DNA of 45,826 nucleotides from Phialocephala subalpina (lineage: Eukaryota > Ascomycota > Leotiomycetes > Helotiales > Mollisiaceae), in assembly GCA_900073065.1 (NCBI GenBank), contig FJOG01000021.1, forward strand, positions 962,070 through 1,007,895, given 5' to 3'. Below, in pieces: positions 33,136 to 44,277 of this stretch. Each line of letters begins with the position of its first letter. The stretch's first letter is position 1. Made by a program: the position numbers and the translations under genes. Under the pieces are notes generated by a model. The model was not told the DNA's origin and made no database searches. It saw only the letters and a program-made list of their open reading frames with translations.

Positions 33136-33405
33136 GGGGTTGTGGATAGAGAGGGCTAGGTGGTGTTTGGGGCGGGAAGGTGTTGGATCGAGCATTGGGA
33201 AGAAAGCATTGGTGGTCGTTCAACCTTGCATAGAGAGCGATGGATGTAGTTTGACTTGAACATTAGACATTAGATCAAACCTGCTTTTCCGTCCCAACCC
33301 CGCTCACCCAATGTCTCCGTACTGTACACCCATTTACACACCTCTCCCATTCCCCCTTTCTCATCTCTCCTTTCCCAACCCAACCCAACAACCCCCCCTT
33401 TCAGC

Positions 33406-33939
33406 TCACGAAGAAACATAAAACCCCCACTGCACCCACATCCAAACCAACGTCCCATTCGCAACAAAAACCGGCCCCGCAAGTCCCTGTCCCCACCTCG
33501 CCGTCCCAAAAACCAACCACTCGCTCATAAAATGCAACCAAGCCACAACATAAGTCAGGAAGGCCATCTGATACATATTCGCATCTGAGATGTTGTACGC
33601 TGCATACAACCTCACCATACTTTGTATCGCAGTCCAGGTACCAAATGTCCTGCTCGACAGAGGAGTGGCGGGGGAATGGGGTGCGGAGGGGTGCATGAGG
33701 TTGGCAGATGGGGGTTTAGGTTTCGAGGCGGAGGGTGAAGGGCCCGCGTAGACGCGGGAGGTGAAGGATAGGGTTGTGTATGCTTGGACGGAGTTGGCGA
33801 TTGATACTATTGAGACCTGGGGGAAGTTAGTCGGTGCTTTGAGTTTGAGAAGAGGGGGCCAGACGAGGAGGAGCCATTGTGGGAGGAGGCCGGGGTGTTG
33901 AGGGAGGTAGGAGGTGAGGGTCGAAACGAGGGAGGCCAT
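33406..33939 (-). CDS. ERG28: Ergosterol biosynthesis scaffold protein Erg28
   Basis: Exons 33865-33939 and 33406-33816 on the minus strand, with a 48-base intron 33817-33864 (GTCTGG donor, CCGACTAACTTCCCCCAG end). The spliced product is 161 residues: MASLVSTLTSYLPQHPGLLP, QWLLL joined to VSIVSIANSVQAYTTL, then RVYAG, PLSSRTFGTWTAIQSMVRLY, ATYNI-like AAYNISDANMYQ, HFMSEWLVFGT and GLAGPVFVANGTLVWMW. Hydrophobic stretches give the expected transmembrane segments. Erg28 tethers the C-4 sterol demethylation enzymes (Erg25, Erg26, Erg27) at the ER. A proline/serine insert (PSPSASKPKPPSANLMHPSA) in a loop is longer than usual. The intron length is a multiple of three and lacks stops, so an unspliced reading stays open. 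Confidence 0.92.
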   Translation of the reverse strand: MASLVSTLTSYLPQHPGLLPQWLLLVWPPLLKLKAPTNFPQVSIVSIANSVQAYTTLSFTSRVYAGPSPSASKPKPPSANLMHPSAPHSPATPLSSRTFGTWTAIQSMVRLYAAYNISDANMYQMAFLTYVVAWLHFMSEWLVFGTARWGQGLAGPVFVANGTLVWMWVQWGFYVSS

Positions 33940-34301
33940 TCTTGCTTCTCTTGGAGCTTGGAGGTGATTCGAGCTTGTTCGAGAGAGAGGGAGGTGTAGT
34001 GTGATCCGAGCTGTCGAAGAGCGATTGCTTTCTCGGGACTTGTCAATTGATATCTGCAGAGGCTTGACAGCTGCTTCGAAACTACAGCTTCAAATACCCT
34101 CCGAATCGTGGCCCTTTCTCGATATGGTGAAGTAGAATTGCTTTTTGTACTAGAGCTGAAAGTGATCTCCAAAATCGCGTGGAAGTCGCGTCCCACGGAG
34201 AGTGCGGCCGCACTGATCGACAGCTCCATAAAGTCCCAGCTCCCAACCGAATCTCAACAACCTCAACCCACCACCGACATTCTCCAACACCACGACGCGC
34301 A
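33940..34301. promoter_or_regulatory. Shared divergent promoter of ERG28 and 3-oxoacyl-CoA reductase
   Basis: 362 bases separate the two start codons, so the two ER lipid-synthesis genes must share their upstream region. No sterol-response element was recognised with confidence. Confidence 0.6.
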
Positions 34302-35351
34302 ATGGATTTTCTGGACAAAATACCAAAGCCACTTCTTGGCGCATCTGCCTTGATCGGCGCTCTGTTTCTTGGAGGCAAGGTGTTCAATTATGTCCGCTTG
34401 CTACTTTCCCTGTTCGTTTTGCCTGGCAAGAACGTATGTCCTCCGTGAATTCTTGCATGTGAAAGTGAAGCTGATGATGGTTTACAGTTGCGAAGCTACG
34501 GAAAGAAAGGTACCTGGGCAGTAGTTACAGGAGCTTCCGATGGCTTGGGCAAGGAGTACGCCATCCAACTTGCCCAAAAAGGCTTCAACCTCCTCCTTAT
34601 CTCGCGCACCGAATCCAAGCTCCAAACCCTCTCTACCGAAATCGTCCAAAAATATGCAGGCTCCAATGTCCAAGTCAAGATCCTCGCCATGGATTTCTCC
34701 CAAAACCTCGATTCCGACTACGCCAAACTCAAAGCCCTCGTCGACGGTCTCGATATCGGTATCTTGATTAATAACGTGGGACAAAGTCACTCGATACCTG
34801 TGCCGTTTATTTTGACACCGAAAGAGGAAGTGAGGGATATTATTGCGATTAATTGTATTGCGACGTTGAGGGTGACGCAGATTGTAGCGCCGGGGATGGT
34901 GCAGAGGAAACGGGGGTTGATCTTGACCATGGGGTCTTTTGGTGGTCTTCTCCCTACTCCTCTCCTCGCAACCTACTCGGGAAGCAAAGCGTTCTTGCAA
35001 CATTGGTCTACAGCTCTAGCAGGCGAGCTCAAAGGCTCAGGCGTCGATGTCGAGTTGGTTCTTTCGTACTTGGTCACAACAGCTATGTCGAAGATCAGGA
35101 AACCATCAGCATTTATTCCCAGCCCCAGGAATTTCGTCAAGGCTGTGCTAGGAAAGATTGGACGGAGTGGAGGAGCCCAACAGATGGCGTTTACAAGTAC
35201 ACCGTTTTGGGGCCATGCACTTATGCAGTGGTGGATTGAGAATACGGTTGGACTTGGGAGTGGGTTTGCGGTAGTGCAGAATCGGAAGATGCATGAGGAT
35301 ATTAGGAAGAGGGCGTTGAGGAAGGCGGAGAGGGAGGCGAAGAAGGCTTGA
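34302..35351 (+). CDS. Very-long-chain 3-oxoacyl-CoA reductase (ER fatty-acid elongation)
   Basis: Exons 34302-34433 and 34488-35351; the intron 34434-34487 has GTATGT, GCTGATG and TTTACAG signals; 331 residues. An N-terminal hydrophobic segment ([32 protein letters not shown]) anchors it in the ER. The Rossmann motif is TGASDGLG (58-65), followed by INNVGQS (the NNAG variant of this family), the catalytic Ser in [12 protein letters not shown], and Tyr207-Ser-Gly-Ser-Lys211 (YSGSK). The C-terminus is Lys-rich (REAKKA), a weak ER-retrieval-like tail. The enzyme does the first reduction of the elongation cycle (3-oxoacyl-CoA to 3-hydroxyacyl-CoA, NADPH) for sphingolipid and long-chain lipid synthesis. 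The family is the yeast Ifa38/Ybr159w group. Confidence 0.92.
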
Positions 35352-36077
35352 GGAGCGAGGAGGGGTTGTTGATATGGGAAGGGAGGTAATGTGAATGCAG
35401 AGGGATGAATAGAGTCACATATAGGAGGAACGCTTTCCGTTATGAAAGGGGTTGCATCAGGAGCTTTTCGTGGGAGGATAATTTATCTGGTATGCTTGCT
35501 GGGAGGAAAGGCATTGTCTCTGAGGAACTGGCACAAGCCGAGAAGCATGCCTTTCGCATCGTGCTTTTATCAAGAAACTGTTGATATCAAAATAGACATG
35601 CATAATTCGCAATGATCTCGCTCAGGTTCTTTTTTTCTCATTCAAGTCATGGTGCTGCTGCCTTGTCGACTCTGCATATACAGGAAGATAAATTCCTTAC
35701 AAAGGAAACGTCCCAATCGATTATCACGATAAAGTCTCACAGTCTCGCGCGCATTCACTTGAACTCGCTCGTGGGCCTCAACATTGTGCTCGAGACATCG
35801 TTCTTGCTATTGTGTCAGACGGCACGTGACCATCATAAATTTCTCGAGCTTTCGTTGACTTCACGCGTCGAAGCGCATCTCGAAGGTGTTGAAAGCTTCT
35901 ACTACCACAACGCTGCTCAACCTCGCACTCACGAACCTCCCACTCACCCTGCTAGCTAATATAGCTTCATGTCGATTTTCTAATACTTAATTTCCCCGCA
36001 GCGCAGGACTGTCTCTGTCTGCGCCAGCCCTTGACTTTGGTCTCGACTGGCCTCGCGCCTGAAGGTCTCGAGCAACA
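35352..36077. other. Intergenic region between reductase and NUP170
   Basis: No gene with family features is seen. It holds the reductase 3' flank and the nucleoporin upstream region. Confidence 0.4.
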
Positions 36078-39000
36078 ATGGCTTTCGTACAAACTCCCCA
36101 ACGACCTCTGCCAGGCGCATACTTTCAGACACCTGCGGCGTCGAGATTTGGTCCTGGCCCAAGTATCCGTCAGCCAGATTTCCGACGACCGCCCACAGGC
36201 CCGAATCCAGATGATGGACAGCCAAATCCTCAATCGCGCCAACCTCCACCTCCACAAGCTCTGCCGCCTGTTCAGAGGGCCGCTAGGACGATCAATGAGG
36301 TGCTGCAAAGAGAAGCAAGCTTCCCCGATCTCGATAGCTATGTGAGACGTAAGTATCCCTCGAAGATCTCGAATGCTCGCGCCAAAGCTAACAATATGCG
36401 CAGAGGGCATCTCCTCCGACTATGACCTCCCAAACAGTACCACAGAAGCCGCCTGGGCGCCCTTCCACCGAACAAAGATGTACGATATCCCCGACCGAAT
36501 ATTCGAGCAATATAATCGAGCAGAGGTCTCAACCTCGATGGGCTTGTTCGCAGAGCTGAACCATGCTTGGGTCACGATCGATAACGCGCTATACCTATGG
36601 GACTACACGAATCCAAATCCCGAAGTCATTGGTTTTGAAGAGCAGACGAATAGCATCACAGCGGTCAAGATCGTCAGGCCAAGAGCTGGAGTGTTTGTTA
36701 AGGATATTACCCACTTGCTGGTAGTTGCTACAACGGCTGAGATGATTCTGCTGGGTGTTGCAGCTGGAACGACGGCTGCGGGCGTGAAGACCGTTTCGCT
36801 GTACCAGACGAAGATGTCGCTTTCGATTCGAGGCATCAATGTGCAGGTTATTGAGGGATCGGCGGCTACTGGACGCATATTCTTTGCTGGGAAGGCGGAT
36901 AATGAGGTCTATGAGCTCACGTATCAACAGGAGGAGAAATGGTTCGCGAACAGATGTGGGAGGATCAACCATACGAGTCCTGGATATACGTCTCTGGTGC
37001 CTGCGATATGGGCGGGAAAGTCACAAGAGCATGTTGTGCAGATGGTGATGGATGATAGCAGACGGTTGCTCTACACTCTTTCTTCCGAATCATCGATACG
37101 AACTTTCCATATGGATAGCCCGACAACACTTACCCAAGCCATCGAAAAGAAGAGGCAGGAGTTCCTCCGGGATATCAGTCACATGATCTCACAATCGCCG
37201 CTGCTCACCAACACCATGAAGATTTGCGGTATTAGCCCTATCTCAGCTAGAGAAGGCTCGAAGCTGCATCTCATGGCTACAACCACCACCGGATGCCGAC
37301 TATTCCTCAGCGCAACTCGTGGCTACGCATACAATGTTTCCCAAGGCGCTCCCCAGAGCATGCAAGTACAACATATCAAATTTCCTCCCCGGATGGATCC
37401 CAAATCTAGCAGCCCATCTCGGGCCATTGGACCTTATGGTGCTTCAGAACCAGTCACTGACACCGCATCCCTCGCCCTTTCTTTCACACAAATGGGTCTT
37501 CGCTTCCCACCTGGTCTCTTCTTCGCCTTTGTCAGAAAGGCAGATAACCAAGGCCGGGACTCGCTCTTCCTTTCTGGTCCTGATACTGGTCGGATAGCTT
37601 TCCAATCGAGAGATATCAATGTTCAGGCCTCGAAATACTACGAGCAGGCGTGCTGGCTTGGCTTGAACAGTCATATGGAAGATGCTGGTCTTGTTACGAA
37701 GCCGTTTGCTGCTGCATCGCAACCGATTGGTTTTGGTAACGAACTTGCTGTCCAATATGATGAGGCACCACAGGAGATTGCCATCTTAACCAATACCGGT
37801 ATTCACATCATCCGACGACGAAGATTGGTGGATATCTTTGCTTCTGCGATACGAAATCAAGGAGGCGAGGAAGCTCTTGAAAATGAGATCAAGAAGTTCA
37901 TCCGAAATTATGGTCGTGCTGAGACGACTGCTACTGCTCTAGCAGTGGCTTGTGGTCAGGGCAGCGATATCACACCTGGTGACCCTCGACTTGCTCGAGT
38001 CAACAACCCTGAGACATTGGAGTTGGCACGAAAGTGCTTCGTCGAATTTGGTGGACGACCTTCAGTGGATCAGAATATGGTTTCGGAGCCGATGCAAGCG
38101 ATTGACAGCGTTCGACCTTCTTCGCGACACGAAGGTTTGGCACTGTATATGGGTAGACTTGTTCGTTCGGTTTGGAAGTCGTCTGTCATTACCCAGACCA
38201 TCGCGAAAGCCCCAAGCAACGCCACTCAAATCAACACGACAGTTCCTTTGGCCAAGCTTATCACTATTCAGGAGGACTTGACCAAGCTAGCACAATTCTT
38301 GGACAAGAACAAGTCTTTCATTGAAGGACTCGCGGGACCAGAGAGTCTGCAACGAACCGCTAGCCAGCAGGAGGCGATTGCTCTTCAAGGCGAGCATCAA
38401 GCCTTGCACTCTCTTCAAAAGCTGAATTCGAGCATCATCGAAGGAATCTCGTTCGTTCAAATGCTGTTTGATGAGCGCGTTGACCAAATCTTCCAAAATC
38501 TCGATGATCTTACCAAGCAAAAGCTGCGGGACCTTACCTACGAAATCCTGTTCTCCTCTGACCAAGGCAAAGACCTCGCCAAAGTTCTTGTCAAGGCCAT
38601 CGTCAACCGGAATATCGCCAACGGCTCGAATGTTGACACTGTCGCCGAGGCTCTCCGACGGCGTTGCGGTAGCTTCTGCAGTGCTGACGATGTCATCATC
38701 TTCAAAGCTCAAGAGCAGCTGAAGAAGGCTTCGGAGGTTGGTGCGAACAGTGATATGGGTCGCAAGCTTCTCAACGAGAGCTTGAAACTCTTCCAACAAG
38801 TCGCTGGAGCTCTTTCCTTCGACAACCTTGAGACTGCTGCGGACCAGTTCACTCAACTTCAATTCTACGCTGGTGCTATAAGTCTTGCACTTCTTGTTGC
38901 TCACGAGTCAGATCGTGGCAATCGTGCTCTGTCATGGGTCAACGAGAACAAACCTGCGGATGATGCCCGTGCTCCTCTGTACGCCTTCCGCAAGCAATGC

Positions 39001-40263
39001 TATGAACTCATTCATCGCATTCTTCTCGCTGTCGATGCTGTTAGCAGCGGTGAACCGGAGATGGTTGATGGTCGTCTTACTTTGACTGCAACCAAGCGCA
39101 ACGAGGCAAATACTGTCGTCAATGATTCGGATGACGAGCTGTTCCAGTACGACCTATACGAATGGTATCTCGAGCAAGGATGGGTTGATATCCTGCTTGC
39201 TGTCCAATCACCATTCGTGGTTCAGTTCCTCACGAAAGCCGCCCACACCTCTGCTGATCGTGCAGATCTGCTTTGGAAATTCCATGTCCATCGTAGCGAG
39301 TTCTATCAAGCTGCTGCGGTGCAGCTGGAGTTGGCGAAGAGTCAGTTCACGATACCCCTTGCTCAGCGCATCGAGTACCTTAGCAGGGCGAAGGCGAATG
39401 CTATGGCTCAGAGTGTCGGCATTGGTAGACAGGCACGACACGCTTTACAGTATGAGGTTACAGAACTTCTTGAAGTGGCGATGATTCAAGATGAGCTTTT
39501 GCAGAGATTGACACATGACCCAAGAATTCCAATCGAGCGACGAGATCAAGTGGCTGCCAACCTCAATGGCCCCTGCCTTGACTTGTCTGAGGTACGTATC
39601 ATCCCCTCTCCCACCAAACCTGTTGCTAATCCACCACAGCTCTTCAACACCTACGCCGACCAAGCCTCCTATTTCGACATTTGCCTCTCCATCTACGAAG
39701 CAGCCGGCCACCGCAACGAAGCAGACATCAACGCAACATGGCAATCTCTCCTCGACCAAACCCACAACAAAGTCCTTGAAGCTGGCAACAACGCCCAACA
39801 ACAACCCTACGAAGCAGTTATCACCATGATCCGGGCCATGCACCAACGTCTTGGCAACTCCGAAATCTGCTTCTCGCCACAATTCCTGATCGCTCTCCTC
39901 GAACGCTACGCAATCGAACACCAAAATGGTGTAGGTCCCGAATACTGGCTCCCAGATCTCTTCCTCGAGGTAGAATTCGCGTACGAGACTATTGTGCTAG
40001 TATTGCAGGGCATGTGGTATTCGAACATTGCGCCTTTTACCGGGAGAAGAAAACAGGTGCTTGCGTCTCATCTGCTGTATGTTCTTGAGCAGTGGTTCTT
40101 GGACTGTGAGAGGAATAATAATCGCTTGTTTGGGAGTGAGGAGAATGCAGAGGATATCAATCAGTTGTTGGAGGTGTTGGCGGCTAGTACGGATGGGTTG
40201 AGGCCGGTGGACGTAGAGAAGTGTGCGGAGCTGCGGCGGAGGATTTTGAGGTCTTTTAGATGA
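36078..40263 (+). CDS. NUP170: Nuclear pore inner-ring nucleoporin Nup170/Nup155 family
   Basis: Exons 36078-36348, 36404-39591 and 39640-40263 give 1360 residues, right for the family. The first intron (36349-36403) has GTAAGT, GCTAACAATATGCGCAG. The second (39592-39639, GTACGT to CCACCACAG, 48 bases) is a multiple of three without stops, so it could be read through. The Pro/Gln-rich N-terminus leads into a beta-propeller (AELNHAWVTIDNALYLWDYT, DITHLLVVATTAEMILLGV, RGYAYNVSQ, FPPGLFFAF), then the alpha-helical solenoid (LAKLITIQEDLTKLAQFL, LLWKFHVHRSEFYQAA, QAPYEAV-like QQQPYEAVITMIRAMHQRL, LEQWFLDCERNNNRL). Nup170 builds the inner ring and contacts the nuclear membrane. A conserved single-copy gene; it marks the start of housekeeping sequence. 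Confidence 0.95.
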
Positions 40264-41361
40264 GCACTTCCATCTGGAACGGAGTGAGAGATTCTGTATT
40301 GGAAAGTGGGAGTGGGAAGAAAAGCGAGATTGAACTGGACTGGGATATACGACTTCGGGCATTTCTGCTGGCGTTCATGGCATGCTACGGGCCCGAGCGA
40401 TGTCAGATACGGATATATTGGGCGGATTTACATCTTCCTCGCCTGCATGTCTCAGATAAAGAAATTCTTGTTAAATGGGAAGGGCGCGAGTTGAGAAGAG
40501 TTGAGAACTCGAGATGTGGATTTCAAGGAGATGAGAGATGGATGAAAAGCATAGCAAGTGGGGCGAGTAAGCAGTTCTTGCACATATGCATTGTACTTTA
40601 GAGTGATCCCCAGCTTTGATACCAAATTTGATTGTGAGATGGATATCTCTGTCGAAATTGGCTCGGTTCTCGGTTTCTCATGTAATGGGAGAGATGGATG
40701 TGAGGTAGTAAACGGACAGGAGCGCCAAGTGGCTGAATTTGAGGTCTTCTTTCTCACAGCTTGTTGTCGGTTTTGTTGTTGAGCCTCTTGCTTCTCAGAC
40801 AGGCACATTCCTCGGGCTCACTTGCTTGAAGCTCAAGGGTTTCGATTCCGTCGGACATTTAGGCATCTCGGATCCGAGTCAGCTGATCATACCTCCGAAG
40901 CCCGAGCAGTGACGTTGCTCGTCAACGGTAGTCATCAACGACGATGCAAAGTTGTCTATCTTACCTGGCCGATCAGATTGTGATCAAGTGCCTTTTGAGG
41001 CACAGTATCAACATGATACCTCGAGGAGTGCCGTCCACTCACGCTATACTCGAATAGGTGCATCTCTTTTGACCTTGCATTAGCGCTCCCTAAATACCGG
41101 GTCCTGTCAGCAAGCATCGAAGTACCCTTAGTCAACGTCTATGCATCCCTCATATCATATATACTTCTCTCAACCCAGCAATGGGCAACCTGCAGCCATA
41201 TAAGCATCTTTTGCGTCCGCTTATGAGGTCTCACATTACTATCATCAGATCATTTCGCGACCCGACCAACGAGTGAAACACCATTTCTGGCAGGACCAAG
41301 ACAAGGCCCTGCCGACCCCCACGTACAACTCGTACCAACTGAGCTTTAAGTATAACATCTC
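40264..41361. promoter_or_regulatory. 1.1 kb intergenic region, long upstream region of next gene
   Basis: No coding trace with family features on either strand. TATATACTTCTC near 41158 is a TATA-like element for the gene at 41362. Several short upstream ATGs lie between it and the start. Confidence 0.4.
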
Positions 41362-43353
41362 ATGCCACTCATCGACCAATTGTCGTTCGAGCCTCCCGGC
41401 AATATGTTCGCTTTTGTCGATGGCTTGAACAATTCATACTCTACGAAGGCTACCAGGTCTCATGTGATGACTAATGCGTACCGAGAGAAGAAGAAAGTGC
41501 AAGCCAAGAACAAGGCCAAGAGTAACAAGACTTTGGTACCGAAGACTTGGACTTTTGAGGTGCATACCAGCCCTCCGATTGCCCCGTTGGAGCAGGTAGC
41601 CGGCTCGGATGTCTCGACACCGGACCTGAGCTTCTCGGCTTCGGGCTCTCCAGTCTCCAACTCTCCTTCGAACAGCTTCGTTTGCTCCGATGAGGAACTT
41701 CTTGACGAATTATCAAGTCATTCTTCATTCCAGCCTCGGACAATCATACCTGCTGGACTTGTTGATCACTTCTCAACACTACCTGTACCTCGCACTCCCG
41801 TAATTGACGAGTTTGTCGCTGCATGTACGTCTCCAATCTCTCCCAGTCTCTTCCTAGCTAACAATTCCCTCCAGACCTCGGTCCTCCATATGACTATGGC
41901 ATGGGCAAGCGACCATCAATGGCCTTCAACTACCGCCGCGCAAGGTTCAAAGCCAGCCTCAACGACGACTGCAGCTTCTACGCCATGCTAACCTGGCTGG
42001 GTCGACGGGCTTCACTGACCGGAGATTGGAGAACAATGCTCCACAGCATGCGATTCAAGGGAAAGTGTATCAACATCATGACGGAAAGGTTGAGGGGACA
42101 TCAACATAAAGGCAAAGATGTTGACGAGGGGATGATGTATTCGGCTTTGGATCTTTCGAATGGAGAGGCAAGGTGACCATCCTCGATATCATGATATTGG
42201 TTCTCACTGTTAAACAGCTTAGGAATGGTGATGCTGCTGCGGCGAAAGTCCATTGGCAAGGATTACGGGACATGGTGATTGCGAAAGGCGGTCTTTGCAA
42301 CCTCGTCCATCAAGTCCCTCTCATCTATTCTCTGTGTTGGTAAGATGCCTTGTCGTCAGCGCAATGTCCTTCAGATGCTGAGTATTCCAGGAATTACATG
42401 GCCCTCGGATTCGACCAAGGCATAGAATGGGACTACATGCCACCTATCTGCACCCCCTCTCTCACCCCCTCCCACACTCCGACAACGCCCTCTGCGCCAC
42501 CGAACTCATGTCCTTCATTTCCCGACTCCAAGACTCCTCAGTCCAACAATATCTCACCCACCCCACGATACTCTCAGCTCTCTCCTCTCGAACTCTTTTA
42601 CACGCAGCCCTCTGCGCCACCAACGGCCGCCTCTGCCTCGCAATGCGAAACGAAGACATAAAATACGCAGACAATCCCCGAGGCTCAGAATTCGACCTCG
42701 CTCTCGCTGCAGGCCGACGTCGAGATGCGCAAGAGATTCCTCCTCATACTTATGTTTTGCGGAACATGCAATCTCCTCGTCCCGCTATCTTGGTCTTCAT
42801 CTTGTACATCCTTCTTTCGATAAAAGACAAAGCTGAAGGTGGGAATCAACATTTGTTGGTTCCGACGTTGAGCCACTTGTTTCTGGCGATGGAGAGGGCG
42901 TTGAGGGAGATTGATTTTGATTGGTATCCTTATGATCTTGAGACAGTGCTTACGTACTTGATTCGTGGGATTGATCTTTCTGGTGTAGCTTGTCCCTGTC
43001 TTACTGGTTCTTGCTTACTCTGTGGTGGAGGGGCGAGGTATGAGAGGAGGCCGGAGAAGGGGAACTTGTGGCAAGGTGATAGGTTCCCGGATTGGCCGAT
43101 TGTGTTTGCAGTTGCGAGAGTTGTTGGCGCAATGAGGAGACTAGAAAAGGAGACGAAGAGGTGTCTGGAGGCAAGTATGAGGGAGTTGTTCTTTGTGGGT
43201 GATGAAGCGGGCGGTGGGAAGTTCTGTGTTTTAGAGTGTAGGGAGGAAATACTCGTGAGTCCCAGCGGAAGTGCCGATGGGAGCATGAGGGGAAATGAGG
43301 AGATCGGTTTGGGAGAGTTGAAGGAGAGGATCTTCCTCGAGTTGAATGTTTAG
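41362..43353 (+). CDS. Fungal-specific transcription-factor-domain-like protein, no zinc cluster
   Basis: Exons: 41362-41824; then after an intron 41825-41874 (GTACGT, CTAGCTAAC, CTCCAG) the second exon to 42172; an intron 42173-42222; a third exon to 42339; then a last long exon through 43353. Sequence: basic NAYREKKKVQAKNKAKSNK at residues 34-53 (nuclear-signal-like), Ser/Pro-rich middle (SFSASGSPVSNSPSN, ELLDELSSHSS), then a helical repressor-type region (DDCSFYAMLTWLGR.., RNGDAAAAKVHWQGLRDMV, VHQVPLIYSLCW), and a C-terminal part (RLQDSSVQQYL, ARPAILVFILYIL-like). This resembles Fungal_trans_2 (DUF3468) proteins. No Cys6 cluster is present. The join at 42340 to the last exon is unresolved; the best candidate acceptor is near 42419. 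Function unknown; nuclear location likely. Confidence 0.65.
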
Positions 43354-44277
43354 AGATGAGATGCTTTGAGGAGTTAATGGTTTCGTGGGATGTCCGATCG
43401 GATGTCAGTACCTTCTCTCATTATTTATACCCTCAATGCCTCTTTCAATCTGCCCTAGAATTTATGCTGAGAAGAAATTATGAGCTGTTAAGTTTTCTAG
43501 TTGTTTTGGGTTTTTACATTTGTGCTTGTGTGCCGACAACCACTACACACTCGGCACACATTTTCATTTCGTATGCGATGTGCAACAAAGTTCCAAGCGC
43601 TCCACTTGCCGAGTTTTCAGCCTCAACACTAAATGTCAGGCCTTGTGGTGTTTTTGCGTTTTGGTTGAAGTCACTCGCGGTGGCGGAGAAGCAGATGTTG
43701 CAAGCTTCGGCTGCATCAGCTATGACGTCATCAAGACAAGATATCTCGCTCTCGATCTTGCAAGCATTCCAGGACTTGGCCCTTTCCAAAATAACTCGTA
43801 TCTTTACGCGGTTTACGGACGTACGAAATTCGGCTTCCAGCAAATCCAAGATGTAGTTAGACCGTCTCGCTTGATGCTCACCGGATTGTGGCATGAAAGG
43901 GGGGGATGTGGCTTGCCGTTCTCGCACTCGCTTAAAATGCACTAAGGCCTCGCCTCCATTCGCACCCGAAATCTCTCCTTGTCCGAGACAACAAGCAACT
44001 ACAAATGAGTCTCCTCGTCCCCATTATGTAATCCCACTTCTCATTTACGAGGCTCCCGATATAGTTCTCTGATCGTTATCAGTGGAGACATTGCAATAAG
44101 TTCATTTCGAAATAGCTTGATTCCAACGGAGTGAAGCTAGGGTCAACAACTCCGTCTCCGCCGTCTTCGTCCAACGCATAGCTGCTATAAGAGCTACGAT
44201 TCCTTCCCCCTTGCTTCTACGAAATCAAGAAGGCGCAAAAAACAAGCAAGCACATCACCACTTGTCAATTATCCAGA
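43354..44277. other. Intergenic region with overlapping open frames of unclear status
   Basis: Open frames of over 140 codons exist on both strands around 43514-43945, but they overlap each other. The minus frame (LLEAEFRTSVNRVKIRVIL, SEISCLDDVIADAAEAC) and the plus frame (an N-terminal hydrophobic stretch LLSFLVVLGFYICAC) cannot both be genes, and neither has a recognised domain. 43946-44277 looks like the upstream region of the next gene. Confidence 0.35.

Noticed and set aside
40835..40870. GGGTTTCGATTCCG as a tRNA T-arm
   Set aside because: It lacks the GGTTCGA(A/T) core, and no acceptor or anticodon stem can be folded around it.
42168..42217. Apparent second GC-AG intron in the transcription-factor-like gene
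   Set aside because: GAG/GCAAGG to AACAG keeps the frame, but so does a normal GT-AG choice shifted by five bases (42173-42222, AAG/GTGACC to CTTAG). The ordinary intron is preferred.
43514..43945. Antiparallel open frames suggesting overlapping genes
   Set aside because: Neither frame has a known domain, a good start context or clear introns; long frames on both strands arise from base composition.
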